From: Comamonas testosteroni ATCC 11996
GTDB taxonomy: Bacteria > Pseudomonadota > Gammaproteobacteria > Burkholderiales > Burkholderiaceae_C
NCBI RefSeq assembly: GCF_000241525.1
Contig: NZ_AHIL01000035.1
Span: 23,165 to 87,164, forward strand
Direction: 5' to 3'
Length of the DNA: 64,000 nt
Shown in pieces: positions 43,976 through 53,947 of the stretch (positions are counted from its first letter, which is position 1; every line of letters begins with the position of its first letter). The notes under the pieces were generated by a model that worked only from the letters and a program-made list of their open reading frames with translations, searched no databases and had not been told where the DNA came from. The translations under genes and the position numbers were made by a program.

Positions 43976-45250
43976 ATGGACTTCGACTACTCGCCCAAAA
44001 CCAAGGACCTGCAGCAACGCCTGCTCAAGTTCATGGACGACCACATCTACCCGGCAGAAAAGGAATATGCCGACGAGATGCAGGCCAACACGGCCGCCGG
44101 CAAGCGCTGGACGCCGCTGCAAACCATTGAAAAGCTCAAGCCCAAGGCCCAGGCCGCAGGCCTGTGGAATCTGTTCCTGCCCGTGGACAGCGCCGAAGCC
44201 TCGGGCTACCACGGCGCGGGCCTGACCAACCAGGAATACGCACCGCTGGCCGAAATCATGGGCCGCGTACCATGGGCTTCCGAAGTCTTCAACTGCTCCG
44301 CGCCGGACACCGGCAATATGGAGACCATTGCCCGCTACGGCAGCGCCGAGCTCAAGGAGCGCTGGCTCAAGCCCCTGCTGGAAGGCAAGATCCGCTCGGC
44401 CTTCGCCATGACCGAGCCCGAAGTCGCCTCCTCCGACGCCACCAATATCTGCACCCGTATCGAGCGCCAAGGCGACGAATACGTGATCAACGGCCACAAG
44501 TGGTGGATCTCGGGTGCCGGCGATCCTCGCTGCCAGGTCTTCATCACCATGGGCAAGACCGACCCCGAAGCGGCCAAGCATTCGCAGCAGAGCATGATCA
44601 TCATCCCGGCCGACGCCAAGGGCATCCGCATCGCGCGTCCTCTGAACGTGATGGGCTATGACGATGCACCCCACGGCCATATGGAGATGTACTTCGAGAA
44701 CGTGCGCGTTCCCGTCGGCAACATCCTGCTGGGCGAAGGGCGCGGCTTCGAGATCGCCCAGGGTCGCCTCGGCCCCGGCCGCATTCACCACTGCATGCGA
44801 CTGATCGGCCTGGCCGAGCGTGCGTTGGAGCTGATGTGCAAGCGCGCCAGCAGCCGCGTGGCCTTCGGCAAGAGCGTGGCCCAACAGACCGTGACGCAGG
44901 AGCGCATTGCCGAAGCACGCTGCAAGATCGACATGGCGCGCCTGCTCACGCTCAAGGCAGCCTGGCTGATGGACGTGGCCGGCAACAAGGTGGCCAGGAC
45001 CGAGATCGCCATGATCAAGGTCGTCGCCCCCAGCATGGCCTGCCAGGTCATCGACTGGGCCATGCAGGTGCACGGCGGCGGCGGCATGTGCGACGACTTC
45101 CCGCTGGCCTATGCCTATGCCGCAGCACGCACGCTGCGCTTTGCCGACGGCCCCGACGAGGTGCACCGCAACGCGATTGCCAAGTGGGAGCTGGGCAAAT
45201 ACGGCAGCTACGGCAAGAACGCCGAAGTGCCCATCACGCGCGGCGGCTGA
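43976..45250 (+). CDS. Acyl-CoA dehydrogenase, ACAD10/11-type partner
   Basis: Acyl-CoA dehydrogenase of 424 residues. FAD and acyl-CoA segments are [14 protein letters not shown] and [12 protein letters not shown]. At the position where classical enzymes carry the catalytic Glu (EGT), this one has [13 protein letters not shown], the signature of the ACAD10/ACAD11 subgroup. Together with the kinase upstream it is likely to convert phosphorylated 4-hydroxyacyl-CoA intermediates into enoyl-CoA for beta-oxidation. Start ATG follows an AGGAG sequence. A strong terminator follows the gene. Confidence 0.88.
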   Translation: MDFDYSPKTKDLQQRLLKFMDDHIYPAEKEYADEMQANTAAGKRWTPLQTIEKLKPKAQAAGLWNLFLPVDSAEASGYHGAGLTNQEYAPLAEIMGRVPWASEVFNCSAPDTGNMETIARYGSAELKERWLKPLLEGKIRSAFAMTEPEVASSDATNICTRIERQGDEYVINGHKWWISGAGDPRCQVFITMGKTDPEAAKHSQQSMIIIPADAKGIRIARPLNVMGYDDAPHGHMEMYFENVRVPVGNILLGEGRGFEIAQGRLGPGRIHHCMRLIGLAERALELMCKRASSRVAFGKSVAQQTVTQERIAEARCKIDMARLLTLKAAWLMDVAGNKVARTEIAMIKVVAPSMACQVIDWAMQVHGGGGMCDDFPLAYAYAAARTLRFADGPDEVHRNAIAKWELGKYGSYGKNAEVPITRGG

Positions 45251-45296
45251 AGCGAGGCAGCAGGAGCACATCGCGCCGCTCCTGCTCCCCGGAAAC

Positions 45297-45333
45297 AAGA
45301 ACACCCCGTCAGCCACGGCTGCGGGGTGTTCTT
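45297..45333 (+). terminator. Terminator after acyl-CoA dehydrogenase gene
   Basis: Perfect 12-bp stem AAGAACACCCCG with CGGGGTGTTCTT around a 13-base loop, followed by a weak T run (TTGTTT). Confidence 0.85.
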
Positions 45334-45369
45334 GTTTCGAAGGCAGACTTGCTGTCAGCTATCAATAAA

Positions 45370-45463
45370 GAAGCTTATATCGCCCTATATAAAAAGATTT
45401 CAGATATAAAACATAATGAAATTCAATGAATACATGCAATAGAAGCTTCTAAATCAATAGCAT
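45370..45463. repeat. AT-rich long inverted repeat, copy 2 of 3
   Basis: Outer arms GAAGCTT and GAAGCTTC and inner ATTTCA with TGAAAT, aligned with 7204-7296 (shared GATTTCAG, ATAATGAAAT and AATAGCATC). It lies between the convergent acyl-CoA dehydrogenase and chemoreceptor genes. Confidence 0.75.
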
Positions 45464-45508
45464 CACAGCTAGCGGCACCGGGCCCGGCACCGCACACCCG
45501 TACCGGGC

Positions 45509-47287
45509 TTAGAAGCTCTCCCACTCGCCATCGTCTGCCGTCGCGGCCTTTTGCGGCTGGGGCGCTGCTGCGCTTTTCGCCGGGCTCAGGACCGGATGCT
45601 TGCCTGCAGCCGACATTGCGGGGCGCTTGAGCGCAGTTGACTGGGCCCTGACCGGAGCCGAGACCTTGATGGCGGCCCTGGCAGGCGCGGGCTTGAACGT
45701 GGCTGACGCCAGGGCCGGAGCGGCCTGCAGGCCGGACTGGGCACCGAGCTTGAAGAAGCTCACCGTCTCGGCCAGCGCAGCGGCCTGGCCGCGCAGCGCA
45801 TCGGTCGCGGCTGCAGCCTCCTCCACCAGGGCAGCGTTCTGCTGGGTCATCTGATCCATCTGCGTCACGGCCTGCGTGACCTGCTCGATGCCCGAGGTCT
45901 GCTGGTGACTGGCCACCGAGATCTCGCCCATGATGTCGGTGACACGGCGCACGCTCATCACGATCTCATCCATGGTCTTGCCGGCCTCGTCGACCTGGGT
46001 GCTGCCTTCCTGCACCTTGCTCACGGAGTCGTCGATCAGCTGCTTGATCTGCTTGGCCGCCTCGGCCGAGCGCTGGGCAAGGGTGCGCACTTCGGAGGCC
46101 ACCACGGCAAAGCCGCGACCCTGGTCGCCCGCACGGGCCGCTTCCACCGCCGCGTTGAGGGCCAGGATATTGGTCTGGAAGGCAATGGAGTCGATCACAC
46201 CGATGATGTCCACGATCTTGCGCGAGGACTCGTTGATGGCCGACATGGTCTGCACGACCTGGGCCACGGTGGCACCGCCGCGCACGGCTACCTGGGACGC
46301 TGCAGACGCCATCTGATTGGCCTGCTGGGCATTGCCGGCGTTCTGCTGCACGGTGGCGGTCAGCTCTTCCATGGAAGCTGCCGTCTGCTCCAGCGAGCTG
46401 GCCTGCTCTTCGGTGCGCGAGGACAGATCCTGGTTGCCGCTGGCAATCTGGCTGCTGGCCGAGGCAATCGAGTCCGTGCCCTGGCGCACCTGGCCCACGA
46501 TGCGCTGCAAGCTTGTGTTCATGTCCTTGAGCGCCTGCAGCAGCTGGCCCACCTCATCGCGGCTTTGCACGGTGATGCTGGCGCTCAGATCGCCAGCGGC
46601 CACGGACTGCGCCAGTTGAACGGCCGACTGCAAAGGACGCGAGATGGAACGTGCGATCAGCACCGCCAGCGCCACGCCGATGACGATGGAGCCCAGCAAC
46701 AGCGCCATCACCCACCAGCGGGCAGCGGCATACAGGTCGTCGCCCGCCTGATTGGTTTCCTCGGTCGCCTGATGGTTGATCTCGCTGAGCGCCTCCAGAC
46801 GCGTGTTGATGCTGCGGCTGATCTTGAGAGAGTCGCCGCGCAAGATTTCGCTGGCGTCATCGTTGAGCAGCTGGTGCGACAGATCCACCACCTTGGCCGT
46901 CTGCACGGCATAGGCCTTGAGCTCCTCGCCGATTTCGGCCAGCAGGGCTCGTTCCTTGTCGGTTCTCACGTACTTGGCATACGACTGCTGATTCTGGACC
47001 AGCTCGTCCCAGAGCTTGGGCATGCTCTTGTCATAGACGGCCATTTCCTCGGACGACTGGGCCATCACATGCTGCATGGTCTGCGAGCGATAGCGCTGCA
47101 GCTGGTAACGCATGTCCTGCAGATTTCGGGCCGCCGGCAGCCACTGGCGCGCCAGATCGGTGGCCGTGGCATTGACGCGTTCCATCTGGACCAGTCCGTA
47201 CAGACCCGATACCGCACTGATCAGCAGGATCAGCACAAAAGACACCAGCAGCTTGTTAGCCAGCTTGAGGTTGCGAAAGAAGTTCAT
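45509..47287 (-). CDS. Methyl-accepting chemotaxis protein
   Basis: Chemoreceptor of 592 residues. It has a transmembrane helix at the N-terminus (LLVSFVLILLISAVSGLYGL), a four-helix-bundle periplasmic ligand domain to about 190, a second transmembrane helix (VMALLLGSIVIGVALAVLIA), HAMP, and a cytoplasmic signalling domain with the hairpin tip DSIAFQTNILALNAAVEAARAG. The C-terminus ends EWESF, a variant of the NWETF pentapeptide that tethers CheR and CheB. ATG 47287 is chosen as the conserved start; the frame is open for 29 residues upstream. No other chemotaxis gene is in the window. Confidence 0.92.
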   Translation of the reverse strand: MNFFRNLKLANKLLVSFVLILLISAVSGLYGLVQMERVNATATDLARQWLPAARNLQDMRYQLQRYRSQTMQHVMAQSSEEMAVYDKSMPKLWDELVQNQQSYAKYVRTDKERALLAEIGEELKAYAVQTAKVVDLSHQLLNDDASEILRGDSLKISRSINTRLEALSEINHQATEETNQAGDDLYAAARWWVMALLLGSIVIGVALAVLIARSISRPLQSAVQLAQSVAAGDLSASITVQSRDEVGQLLQALKDMNTSLQRIVGQVRQGTDSIASASSQIASGNQDLSSRTEEQASSLEQTAASMEELTATVQQNAGNAQQANQMASAASQVAVRGGATVAQVVQTMSAINESSRKIVDIIGVIDSIAFQTNILALNAAVEAARAGDQGRGFAVVASEVRTLAQRSAEAAKQIKQLIDDSVSKVQEGSTQVDEAGKTMDEIVMSVRRVTDIMGEISVASHQQTSGIEQVTQAVTQMDQMTQQNAALVEEAAAATDALRGQAAALAETVSFFKLGAQSGLQAAPALASATFKPAPARAAIKVSAPVRAQSTALKRPAMSAAGKHPVLSPAKSAAAPQPQKAATADDGEWESF

Positions 47288-47583
47288 GGGGGAATTGGGC
47301 GCCTGGGCGACCTGCAAGGTCTGGCACCTGCGAGAGGGGGAATGGGGGAAACAGCCTGAAAAGCGCGTACACACTGCGCGCGCCTGCGAATTCTATGCAG
47401 AATTTGTTACTTCGAGTAACGGCATCCATGAATAAAACCGATGGGGGCATCAGGGGCATAGCTGGGCTCAAAAAAACACCCCGATGAAGCACTCAAAAAC
47501 CCTGTCGAAGGCCATTGCATCCTTACAGCCGTCCGGCATGAGAAAATCAGCCCTTATTTATCAGCAAGAACAACGGATTCACC

Positions 47584-48688
47584 ATGGAAGCAGAACGCGT
47601 CAACTCTATCGGCAACACCCTCCAAGATCTGGCCGAGCGCACGGCAGATCTCCGGAGGTATCTTTGACTACGATGCCAAGTACGAACGCCTGCGCACGGT
47701 AAACGCCTCGCTGGAAGACCCTGCCGTCTGGAACGACCCCAAGAAGGCACAGGAGCTGGGCAAGGAAAAGAAGTCGCTCGACTCCGTCGTGCTGACACTG
47801 GAGAAGCTCACCACCGAACTGGCCGACAATTCCGAGCTGTTCGAGATGAGCAAGGAAGAAGGCGATGATGCCGGCCTTGAAACCATCGAAGCCGAAACCG
47901 CCAAGCTCAAGCCGCTGATCGAGGAGCTCGAGTTCCGCCGCATGTTCGGCGGCGAAGCCGATCCGCTCAACTGCTTCATCGACATCCAGGCCGGCGCCGG
48001 CGGCACCGAAGCCTGCGACTGGGCCAGCATGCTGCTGCGTCAGTACCTGAAGTACGCCGAACGCAAGGGCTTCAAGGCCACGGTCGAAGAAGAGACTCCG
48101 GGCGACGTAGCCGGCATCAAGAGCGCCACCATCAAGGTCGAGGGCGAGTATGCCTACGGCCTGCTGCGCACCGAAACCGGCGTGCACCGCCTGGTGCGCA
48201 AGTCGCCCTTCGACAGCTCGGGCGGCCGTCACACCAGCTTTTCCTCGCTGTTCGTCTACCCCGAGATCGATGACTCCATCGAGATCAACATCAATCCGTC
48301 CGACGTGCGTACTGACACCTATCGCGCCTCCGGCGCGGGCGGTCAGCACATCAACAAGACCGACTCTGCCGTGCGTCTGACCCACATCCCCACGGGCATC
48401 GTGGTGCAGTGCCAGGACGGTCGCTCGCAGCATAGCAACCGGGACGTGGCATGGCAGCGCCTGCGCTCCAGGCTGTACGACTTCGAGATGCGCAAGCGCA
48501 TGGAAGAACAGCAAAAGCTCGAGGACACCAAGACCGACGTGGGCTGGGGTCACCAGATCCGCTCCTATGTGCTGGACAACAGCCGCATCAAGGACTTGCG
48601 CACCAACGTCGAAGTCTCCGCCACCCAGAAGGTGCTGGACGGCGACCTGGATGTGTTTATCGAAGCCTCGCTCAAGCAAGGCCTCTGA
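47584..48688 (+). CDS. prfB: Peptide chain release factor 2 (programmed +1 frameshift)
   Basis: RF2 recognises UAA and UGA and triggers peptide release. Translation starts at ATG 47584 ([11 protein letters not shown]), runs 27 codons to CTT and meets TGA at 47665. A +1 shift continues with GAC at 47666 and gives 367 residues in total. The frameshift site is intact: an internal GGAGG, then TATCTTTGAC. In the main frame the anticodon-like SPF motif (KSPFDSSGG) and the GGQ motif (SGAGGQHIN) are present. A standard gene caller would miss the first 27 codons. pepN follows 18 bases downstream. Confidence 0.96.
47653..47668 (+). promoter_or_regulatory. prfB programmed +1 frameshift signal
   Basis: Sequence CGGAGGTATCTTTGAC: a Shine-Dalgarno-like GGAGG three bases before the slippery CTT followed by TGA and C. 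Low RF2 makes the ribosome slip forward, so RF2 controls its own synthesis. Confidence 0.95.
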
Positions 48689-48706
48689 TCCTAGAAAGGA
48701 ATCGAT

Positions 48707-51409
48707 ATGCTGCAACTGCGTGACGGGCAAGCCCCGGCCACCGCCATTTACCGTGCCGACTACGAGGCCCCGGCCTGGTGGATCGACACGGTGGACCTGA
48801 CTTTTGATCTGGACCCAGCCAAGACGCGCGTGCTCAGCAAGATGCGCGTGCGCCGCAACCCCGAGGTGCCGGCACAGGCGCTGCGCCTGGACGGCGACGA
48901 GCTGAATCTGGCGCGGGTGATGGTCAACGGCGGTGGAACCTCCTTCAAGATGGACGGCGACCAGCTGGTGCTGGAGAACCTGCCCGAGGGCAACGAGCCC
49001 GTGGAGCTGGAGATCTTCACCACCTGCGCCCCCATCAAGAACACCAAGCTCATGGGCTTGTATGTGAGCGAGGACACGTTCTTCACGCAGTGCGAGGCAG
49101 AAGGCTTCCGCCGCATCACCTACTTCCTGGACCGTCCCGACGTGATGGCCATGTACACCGTCACGCTACGCGCCAGCAAGGCCCAGTATCCGGTGCTGCT
49201 GTCCAACGGCAATCTGGTGGAGTCCGGCGACCTGGAGGACGGCCGCCACTTTGCCAAGTGGGTCGATCCGCACAAAAAGCCCAGCTATCTGTTTGCGCTG
49301 GTGGCCGGCAACCTGGTGGCCCGCGAGCAGAAGATCAAGAGCCGGGCCGGCCGCGACCACCTGCTGCAGGTCTTTGTGCGCCCCGGCGACCTGGAAAAGA
49401 CCGAGCACGCCATGAACTCCCTCATGCACTCCGTTGCATGGGACGAGGCCCGCTTTGGCCTGAGCCTGGATCTGGACCGCTTCATGATCGTCGCCACCAG
49501 CGACTTCAACATGGGCGCCATGGAGAACAAGGGCCTGAACATCTTCAACACCAAGTATGTTCTGGCCAGCCAGGCCACGGCCACCGACACCGATTACGCC
49601 AATATCGAGTCCGTCGTCGGACACGAATACTTCCATAACTGGACGGGTGACCGCGTCACCTGCCGCGACTGGTTCCAGCTCAGCCTCAAGGAAGGCCTGA
49701 CGGTGTTCCGCGATCAGGAGTTCAGCATGGACATGGCGGGCACGGCTTCGGCCCGTGCCGTCAAGCGCATCGACGATGTGCGCGTGCTGCGCACCGTGCA
49801 GTTTCCCGAGGATGCCGGCCCCATGGCGCACCCCGTGCGCCCCGACAGCTATATCGAGATCAACAACTTCTACACGGTCACGATCTACGAAAAAGGCGCG
49901 GAAGTCGTGCGCATGCAGCACAACCTGGTCGGCCGCGAAGGCTTTGCCAAGGGCATGAAGCTGTACTTCGAGCGTCATGACGGTCAGGCCGTGACCTGCG
50001 ATGACTTCTCGCAAGCCATTGCCGACGCCAACCCAGGCTCTGCTCTGGCCCAGCATCTGCAGCAGTTCCGTCGCTGGTACAGCCAGGCCGGCACGCCTGT
50101 GCTCAAGGCCGTGGGCCAGTACGATGCCGACGCCCGGACCTATACGCTGACGCTGTCGCAAAGCTGCGCGCCCACCGTGGGTCAGGCCGAGAAACTACCA
50201 TTCGTCATTCCCGTGCAAATGGGTCTGCTCACCGCCAGCGGCCAGCCCATCGCCCTGCAACTGCAAGGCGAGGATGCGGCCCAGACAGTCACCAGCCGCA
50301 TGCTGGTGCTGACCGAAGCCGAGCAGCGCTTTGTCTTCAGCAATGTGAGCGAAGCCCCCGTGCCCTCGCTGCTGCGCACCTTCAGCGCCCCCGTGGTGCT
50401 GGAGCATGAATTCAGCGATGCCGATCTGCTGACCCTTCTGGCCCATGACAGCGACCCGTTCAACCAATGGGAAGCCAGCCAGCGCCTGGGCCTGCGTTAT
50501 GCCCTGAAGGCAATCGCTGCCAGCGGCGAAGCCAGTGCCGAAATCCTGCCGGCAGACTTTATCGATGCCATGCGCCGCGTGCTGCGCGACGACAAGCTGG
50601 ATGCGGCGTTCAAGGATCTGGTGCTAACGCTGCCGTCCGAGAGCTATATCGCCGAGCAGCTGGCGGAGGTGGATCCGCAGCGCGTTCATGCCGTGCGCGA
50701 AGCCATGATCTTGCAGCTGGCGACCGCGCTGCAGTCCGAGTGGGAAACCGCCTGGGAGGCCAACCGCGACACCGGTGCCTACCGCCCCGACCATGTCAGC
50801 GCCGGCCGCCGTGCTCTTGCAGGCCGCGCCCTGTCCATGCTGTGCCTGCAGGCAGCCCGGACTGGCGACACAGTATGGCCCGGCAAGGCCTACCAGCGCT
50901 GCAAGGACGCCGGCAATATGACGGACCGCATGGCCGCCCTCTCCGCCCTGGTCTACAGCGCCAGCCCCCTGGCCGAGCAGGCGCTGCAGCGCTTCCACGC
51001 TCTGTTCAAGCAGGACGCACTGGTGCTGGACAAATGGTTTGCGCTGCAGGCTGCCGCAAGCGACCGCGGTGGCGATGTGCTTCCGGCAGTCAAGGCGCTG
51101 ATGAAGCATGCCGACTTCCAGATCAAGAACCCCAACCGCGCACGCAGCCTGATCTTCAGCTACTGCAACAATGCCGGCGCCTTCCACCGTGCCGATGCGG
51201 CGGGCTATGTGTTCTGGGCCGATCGCGTGATCGAGATCGACGGCATCAACCCTCAGGTGGCCTCCCGTCTGGCCCGGGTGATGGACCGCTGGAAAAAGCT
51301 GGCCGAGCCCTACCGCTCTGCCGCCCGCGAGGCCATCGCCCGCGTGGCAGCCAAGCCCGATCTGTCCAACGACGTGCGCGAGGTCATCACCCGCGCCCTG
51401 GCGGACTGA
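48707..51409 (+). CDS. pepN: Aminopeptidase N
   Basis: M1-family zinc aminopeptidase of 900 residues, the usual bacterial PepN length. It removes N-terminal amino acids from peptides in the cytoplasm. The exopeptidase motif GAMEN is at residues 270-274. The zinc motif HEYFH is at 306-310 with the third ligand Glu in the KEGL segment that follows. The catalytic Tyr region EINNFYTVTIYEKGAEVVRM lies near 390. The downstream gene starts within its stop codon. Confidence 0.95.
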   Translation: MLQLRDGQAPATAIYRADYEAPAWWIDTVDLTFDLDPAKTRVLSKMRVRRNPEVPAQALRLDGDELNLARVMVNGGGTSFKMDGDQLVLENLPEGNEPVELEIFTTCAPIKNTKLMGLYVSEDTFFTQCEAEGFRRITYFLDRPDVMAMYTVTLRASKAQYPVLLSNGNLVESGDLEDGRHFAKWVDPHKKPSYLFALVAGNLVAREQKIKSRAGRDHLLQVFVRPGDLEKTEHAMNSLMHSVAWDEARFGLSLDLDRFMIVATSDFNMGAMENKGLNIFNTKYVLASQATATDTDYANIESVVGHEYFHNWTGDRVTCRDWFQLSLKEGLTVFRDQEFSMDMAGTASARAVKRIDDVRVLRTVQFPEDAGPMAHPVRPDSYIEINNFYTVTIYEKGAEVVRMQHNLVGREGFAKGMKLYFERHDGQAVTCDDFSQAIADANPGSALAQHLQQFRRWYSQAGTPVLKAVGQYDADARTYTLTLSQSCAPTVGQAEKLPFVIPVQMGLLTASGQPIALQLQGEDAAQTVTSRMLVLTEAEQRFVFSNVSEAPVPSLLRTFSAPVVLEHEFSDADLLTLLAHDSDPFNQWEASQRLGLRYALKAIAASGEASAEILPADFIDAMRRVLRDDKLDAAFKDLVLTLPSESYIAEQLAEVDPQRVHAVREAMILQLATALQSEWETAWEANRDTGAYRPDHVSAGRRALAGRALSMLCLQAARTGDTVWPGKAYQRCKDAGNMTDRMAALSALVYSASPLAEQALQRFHALFKQDALVLDKWFALQAAASDRGGDVLPAVKALMKHADFQIKNPNRARSLIFSYCNNAGAFHRADAAGYVFWADRVIEIDGINPQVASRLARVMDRWKKLAEPYRSAAREAIARVAAKPDLSNDVREVITRALAD

Positions 51410-52404
51410 TGGACCTGCACATGCTTGCACGACGCGCGGCTCGGAGCGTGAAGGCCCTTGCCGTTGCTGCGGCGAGCATGTCGCTGAGCACTCAGGCTGC
51501 AAAGCCTGATGCGGGATTCGAAGCCCGTTTTGCGCCCCTGTATGCCACTGTCTTCAGCGAAGGCGGCAGCTTCAGCGGGCGAGCCATGAGTGCCGATCTG
51601 CAGGCGCTGGAGCCGCTGTTGAACAAGCCGGGGTTCGCTGCACGCGATATCTTCCGGCTCTACTACACACAGGCCAGCGTCTACGCCCGCCGAAGCATGC
51701 CCAAAGAGGCAGCCGAAGCAGCGCAGACGGCACTGACAGCTTTGTCCGGCACTCAGGACCCGGAGCTGTCATACGCTCATTTTTTCCTGCGCTACTCAAG
51801 CATTCGCTGGCTGGCGGAGGCAGAGCAGCATGAAGCGGCGCTCAAGTGGGTCAAAGCCTTTCAGGCTCAATACCCGCTGCCGCAGATTGCCGGCCTGCCC
51901 GCCGAGATGCGCTGGGATGAAGGCGTGAAGCCTGCACGGGCTCTGGATTTCCCGAGCCAGATGCAGATTCTCGGCGTCTATGAGGACGAAGGCTATCTGC
52001 TGCATGAGCTGGGACGATTTCGCGAGGCCAGACAGGCCAACGAGCGACTGCTGCCCGTGGCGCGTGAACGCCTCAAAGCCATGGGCAAGCTGCAGCAAAT
52101 ACGCGGCGTACTCACCAATATTGCGCAAAATTGCTATGAGCTGGGCGACCTGAAGCAGGCTGGCGCCTATCTTCAGGAGCGTCTGCAGATTGCGCAGGCA
52201 GCGCAAGACCATGACACCGTCTACGACAGCTATTTCCAGCTCATGGTCCTTGCCCATGAGCAAAAGCAGGAACCGCAGGCCCGCCAATGGCTGGCCCGCT
52301 ATGAACAATACGCGCTGAACCAGAAAGACAGCCAGCAGCAAACCCGTGCAAAGGAATTGCTGGCAGAACTGGAACAACGCAATGCAGGACGTCCTGGCAA
52401 GTGA
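51409..52404 (+). CDS. Exported TPR-like helical repeat protein
   Basis: Protein of 331 residues. A basic N-terminus and hydrophobic core (VKALAVAAASMSLSTQA) form a probable signal peptide. The rest is helical with TPR-like units, for example around YLLHELGRFREARQANERLL and NCYELGDLKQAGAYLQERL. ATG 51409 overlaps the pepN stop (TGATG), suggesting translational coupling; ATG 51421 is an alternative. The function is unknown. TPR proteins usually scaffold protein complexes. Confidence 0.7.
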   Translation: MDLHMLARRAARSVKALAVAAASMSLSTQAAKPDAGFEARFAPLYATVFSEGGSFSGRAMSADLQALEPLLNKPGFAARDIFRLYYTQASVYARRSMPKEAAEAAQTALTALSGTQDPELSYAHFFLRYSSIRWLAEAEQHEAALKWVKAFQAQYPLPQIAGLPAEMRWDEGVKPARALDFPSQMQILGVYEDEGYLLHELGRFREARQANERLLPVARERLKAMGKLQQIRGVLTNIAQNCYELGDLKQAGAYLQERLQIAQAAQDHDTVYDSYFQLMVLAHEQKQEPQARQWLARYEQYALNQKDSQQQTRAKELLAELEQRNAGRPGK

Positions 52405-52465
52405 TCGTGCCTACCCCTGCTCTCTGTCCATTTCAGATTTGCATCGAATTTCAAGGAGTTGAAAC

Positions 52466-53488
52466 ATGAAGAAAAACATCAGCCTGACCCGCTATCTGGT
52501 CGAGCAGCAACGCGTGGACGGGCTCATCCCCGGCCAGTTGCGCCTGCTGCTGGAAGTGGTGGCCCGCGCCTGCAAGCGCATCAGCTTTGCCGTGAATAAG
52601 GGTGAGCTCGGCGACGTCATGGGCACGGCCGGCAGTGAAAACGTGCAGGGCGAAGTACAGAAAAAGCTGGACATCATCGCCAACGAAACCCTGATCGAAG
52701 CCAATGAGTGGGGCGGCCACCTGGCGGCCATGGCTTCGGAAGAAATGGAAGGCATCTATGTGGTGCCCAACCGCTATCCCCAGGGCGAGTACCTGCTGAT
52801 GTTCGACCCCCTGGACGGCTCGTCCAACATCGACATCAACATGTCCATCGGCACCATCTTCAGCGTGCTCAAGAAGCCTGAAGGCCACCCTGGCGTGCAC
52901 GACAGCGACTTCATGCAGCCCGGCACCCAGCAAGTGGCTGCCGGCTACTGCATCTACGGCCCCCAGACCACCCTGGTGCTGACCGTGGGCGACGGCGTCT
53001 CCATGTTCACCCTGGACCGCGAGCAAGGCTCGTTCGTGCTCATCGAGGAAAACGTCAAGATCCCCGAAGACACCAAGGAATTCGCCATCAACATGTCCAA
53101 TATGCGCCACTGGGATGCCCCTGTGAAGCGCTACGTGGACGAATGTCTGGCTGGTGCAGACGGCCCGCGCGGCAAGAATTTCAACATGCGCTGGGTCGCG
53201 GCCATGGTGGCCGACGTCCACCGCATTCTGTGCCGCGGCGGCATCTTCATGTACCCCTGGGACAAGCGCGAGCCGCAAAAGGCCGGCAAGCTGCGCCTGA
53301 TGTACGAAGCCAATCCCATGAGCTGGCTTGTCGAGCAGGCCGGAGGCATGGCTACCAACGGCCGTCAGCGCATTCTGGACATTCAGCCAACGCAATTGCA
53401 CGAGCGCGTGAGCGTCGTCCTCGGCTCCAAGAACGAAGTGGAACGCGTGACCAGCTACCACCTCGAGGCCGATGAAAAAGCGCTATAA
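52466..53488 (+). CDS. fbp: Class I fructose-1,6-bisphosphatase
   Basis: FBPase of 340 residues that converts fructose 1,6-bisphosphate to fructose 6-phosphate in gluconeogenesis. The metal and catalytic motif [10 protein letters not shown] is at residues 114-123. The substrate-binding segment [34 protein letters not shown] lies in the C-terminal half (cited here only by its first and last parts, FMYPWD and EQAGG). AAGGAG precedes the ATG. Its stop codon overlaps the TATAAT box of the following tRNA. Confidence 0.95.
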   Translation: MKKNISLTRYLVEQQRVDGLIPGQLRLLLEVVARACKRISFAVNKGELGDVMGTAGSENVQGEVQKKLDIIANETLIEANEWGGHLAAMASEEMEGIYVVPNRYPQGEYLLMFDPLDGSSNIDINMSIGTIFSVLKKPEGHPGVHDSDFMQPGTQQVAAGYCIYGPQTTLVLTVGDGVSMFTLDREQGSFVLIEENVKIPEDTKEFAINMSNMRHWDAPVKRYVDECLAGADGPRGKNFNMRWVAAMVADVHRILCRGGIFMYPWDKREPQKAGKLRLMYEANPMSWLVEQAGGMATNGRQRILDIQPTQLHERVSVVLGSKNEVERVTSYHLEADEKAL

Positions 53489-53489
53489 T
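53484..53489 (+). promoter_or_regulatory. -10 box of the tRNA-Thr promoter
   Basis: Perfect TATAAT 12 bases upstream of the mature tRNA 5' end, overlapping the fbp stop codon. No good -35 hexamer is evident, so activity may also depend on read-through from fbp. Confidence 0.55.
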
Positions 53490-53501
53490 CTATAGCTTAT
53501 C

Positions 53502-53577
53502 GCCGGTGTAGCTCAGTCGGTAGAGCAGCTCATTCGTAATGAGAAGGTCGGGTGTTCGATTCATCTCTCCGGCACCA
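53502..53577 (+). tRNA. tRNA-Thr (anticodon CGT)
   Basis: 76 bases with the CCA tail encoded. D arm GCTC/GAGC, anticodon loop TTCGTAA (anticodon CGT), T arm with TTCGATT loop. The acceptor stem GCCGGTG/CTCCGGC contains a T-T mismatch at the sixth pair, which is unusual. A G-A mismatch at the top of the anticodon stem is also found in E. coli thrW and is not a concern. It marks the left edge of an accessory region. Confidence 0.93.
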
Positions 53578-53590
53578 AGTCAGTAAAGAA

Positions 53591-53619
53591 AAGCCCGCTA
53601 TCTAAACGATAGCGGGCTT
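53591..53619 (+). terminator. Terminator after tRNA-Thr
   Basis: Perfect 12-bp stem AAGCCCGCTATC with GATAGCGGGCTT around TAAAC, followed by TCTTATTTTTT. Confidence 0.93.
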
Positions 53620-53947
53620 TCTTATTTTTTGCTCCGTGTAGCCACCAGTACATAGTTTTCGCGCTTTGAGCACCGGCTGATTCGGCCCCCACCCTGCTTT
53701 CGCTTTCAGCTCCTGCTGCTTTTGGGTGTCACGGGTGTCACATTCAAGAGAGTAACTTCTGACATCTACGACCTCGCTTTTTGTAGCAAGCGGCAGACAA
53801 AAAACCCACTGGATTAGCAGTGGGCCATATGAGATTTTATTAGGTTGCGACGTGAGGTTTTGTGAAGTCGCAATATTGGGTTTTGCTGCGCAGTTCCCCT
53901 CCAGAGGGGGCGCCGGTCGTGTGCTCAAAAACCGGCGCAACTCCTCT
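53620..53947. other. Gene-poor stretch at the left end of the accessory region
   Basis: About 330 bases with no gene I can support. It contains a direct repeat GGGTGTCAC-GGGTGTCAC near 53738-53755, the terminator at 53805-53824 and an inverted repeat GCGCCGGT/ACCGGCGC at 53910-53938 just after the zinc-ribbon gene. An open minus-strand frame of 112 codons here shows no recognisable motifs. The stretch may be debris from an integration event at the tRNA. Confidence 0.5.
53805..53824 (-). terminator. Minus-strand terminator
   Basis: 7-bp stem CCCACTG with CAGTGGG around GATTAG, followed on the minus strand by a run of T (A run at 53798-53804). It could end transcription from the zinc-ribbon gene. 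Confidence 0.7.

Noticed and set aside
53896..53909. CCCCTC/GAGGGG as a terminator hairpin.
   Set aside because: The loop is only two bases and no T run follows.
53602..53940. Minus-strand open frame of 112 codons just after the tRNA.
   Set aside because: It overlaps two terminators and has no motif or ribosome-binding site; I treat it as non-coding or a relic.
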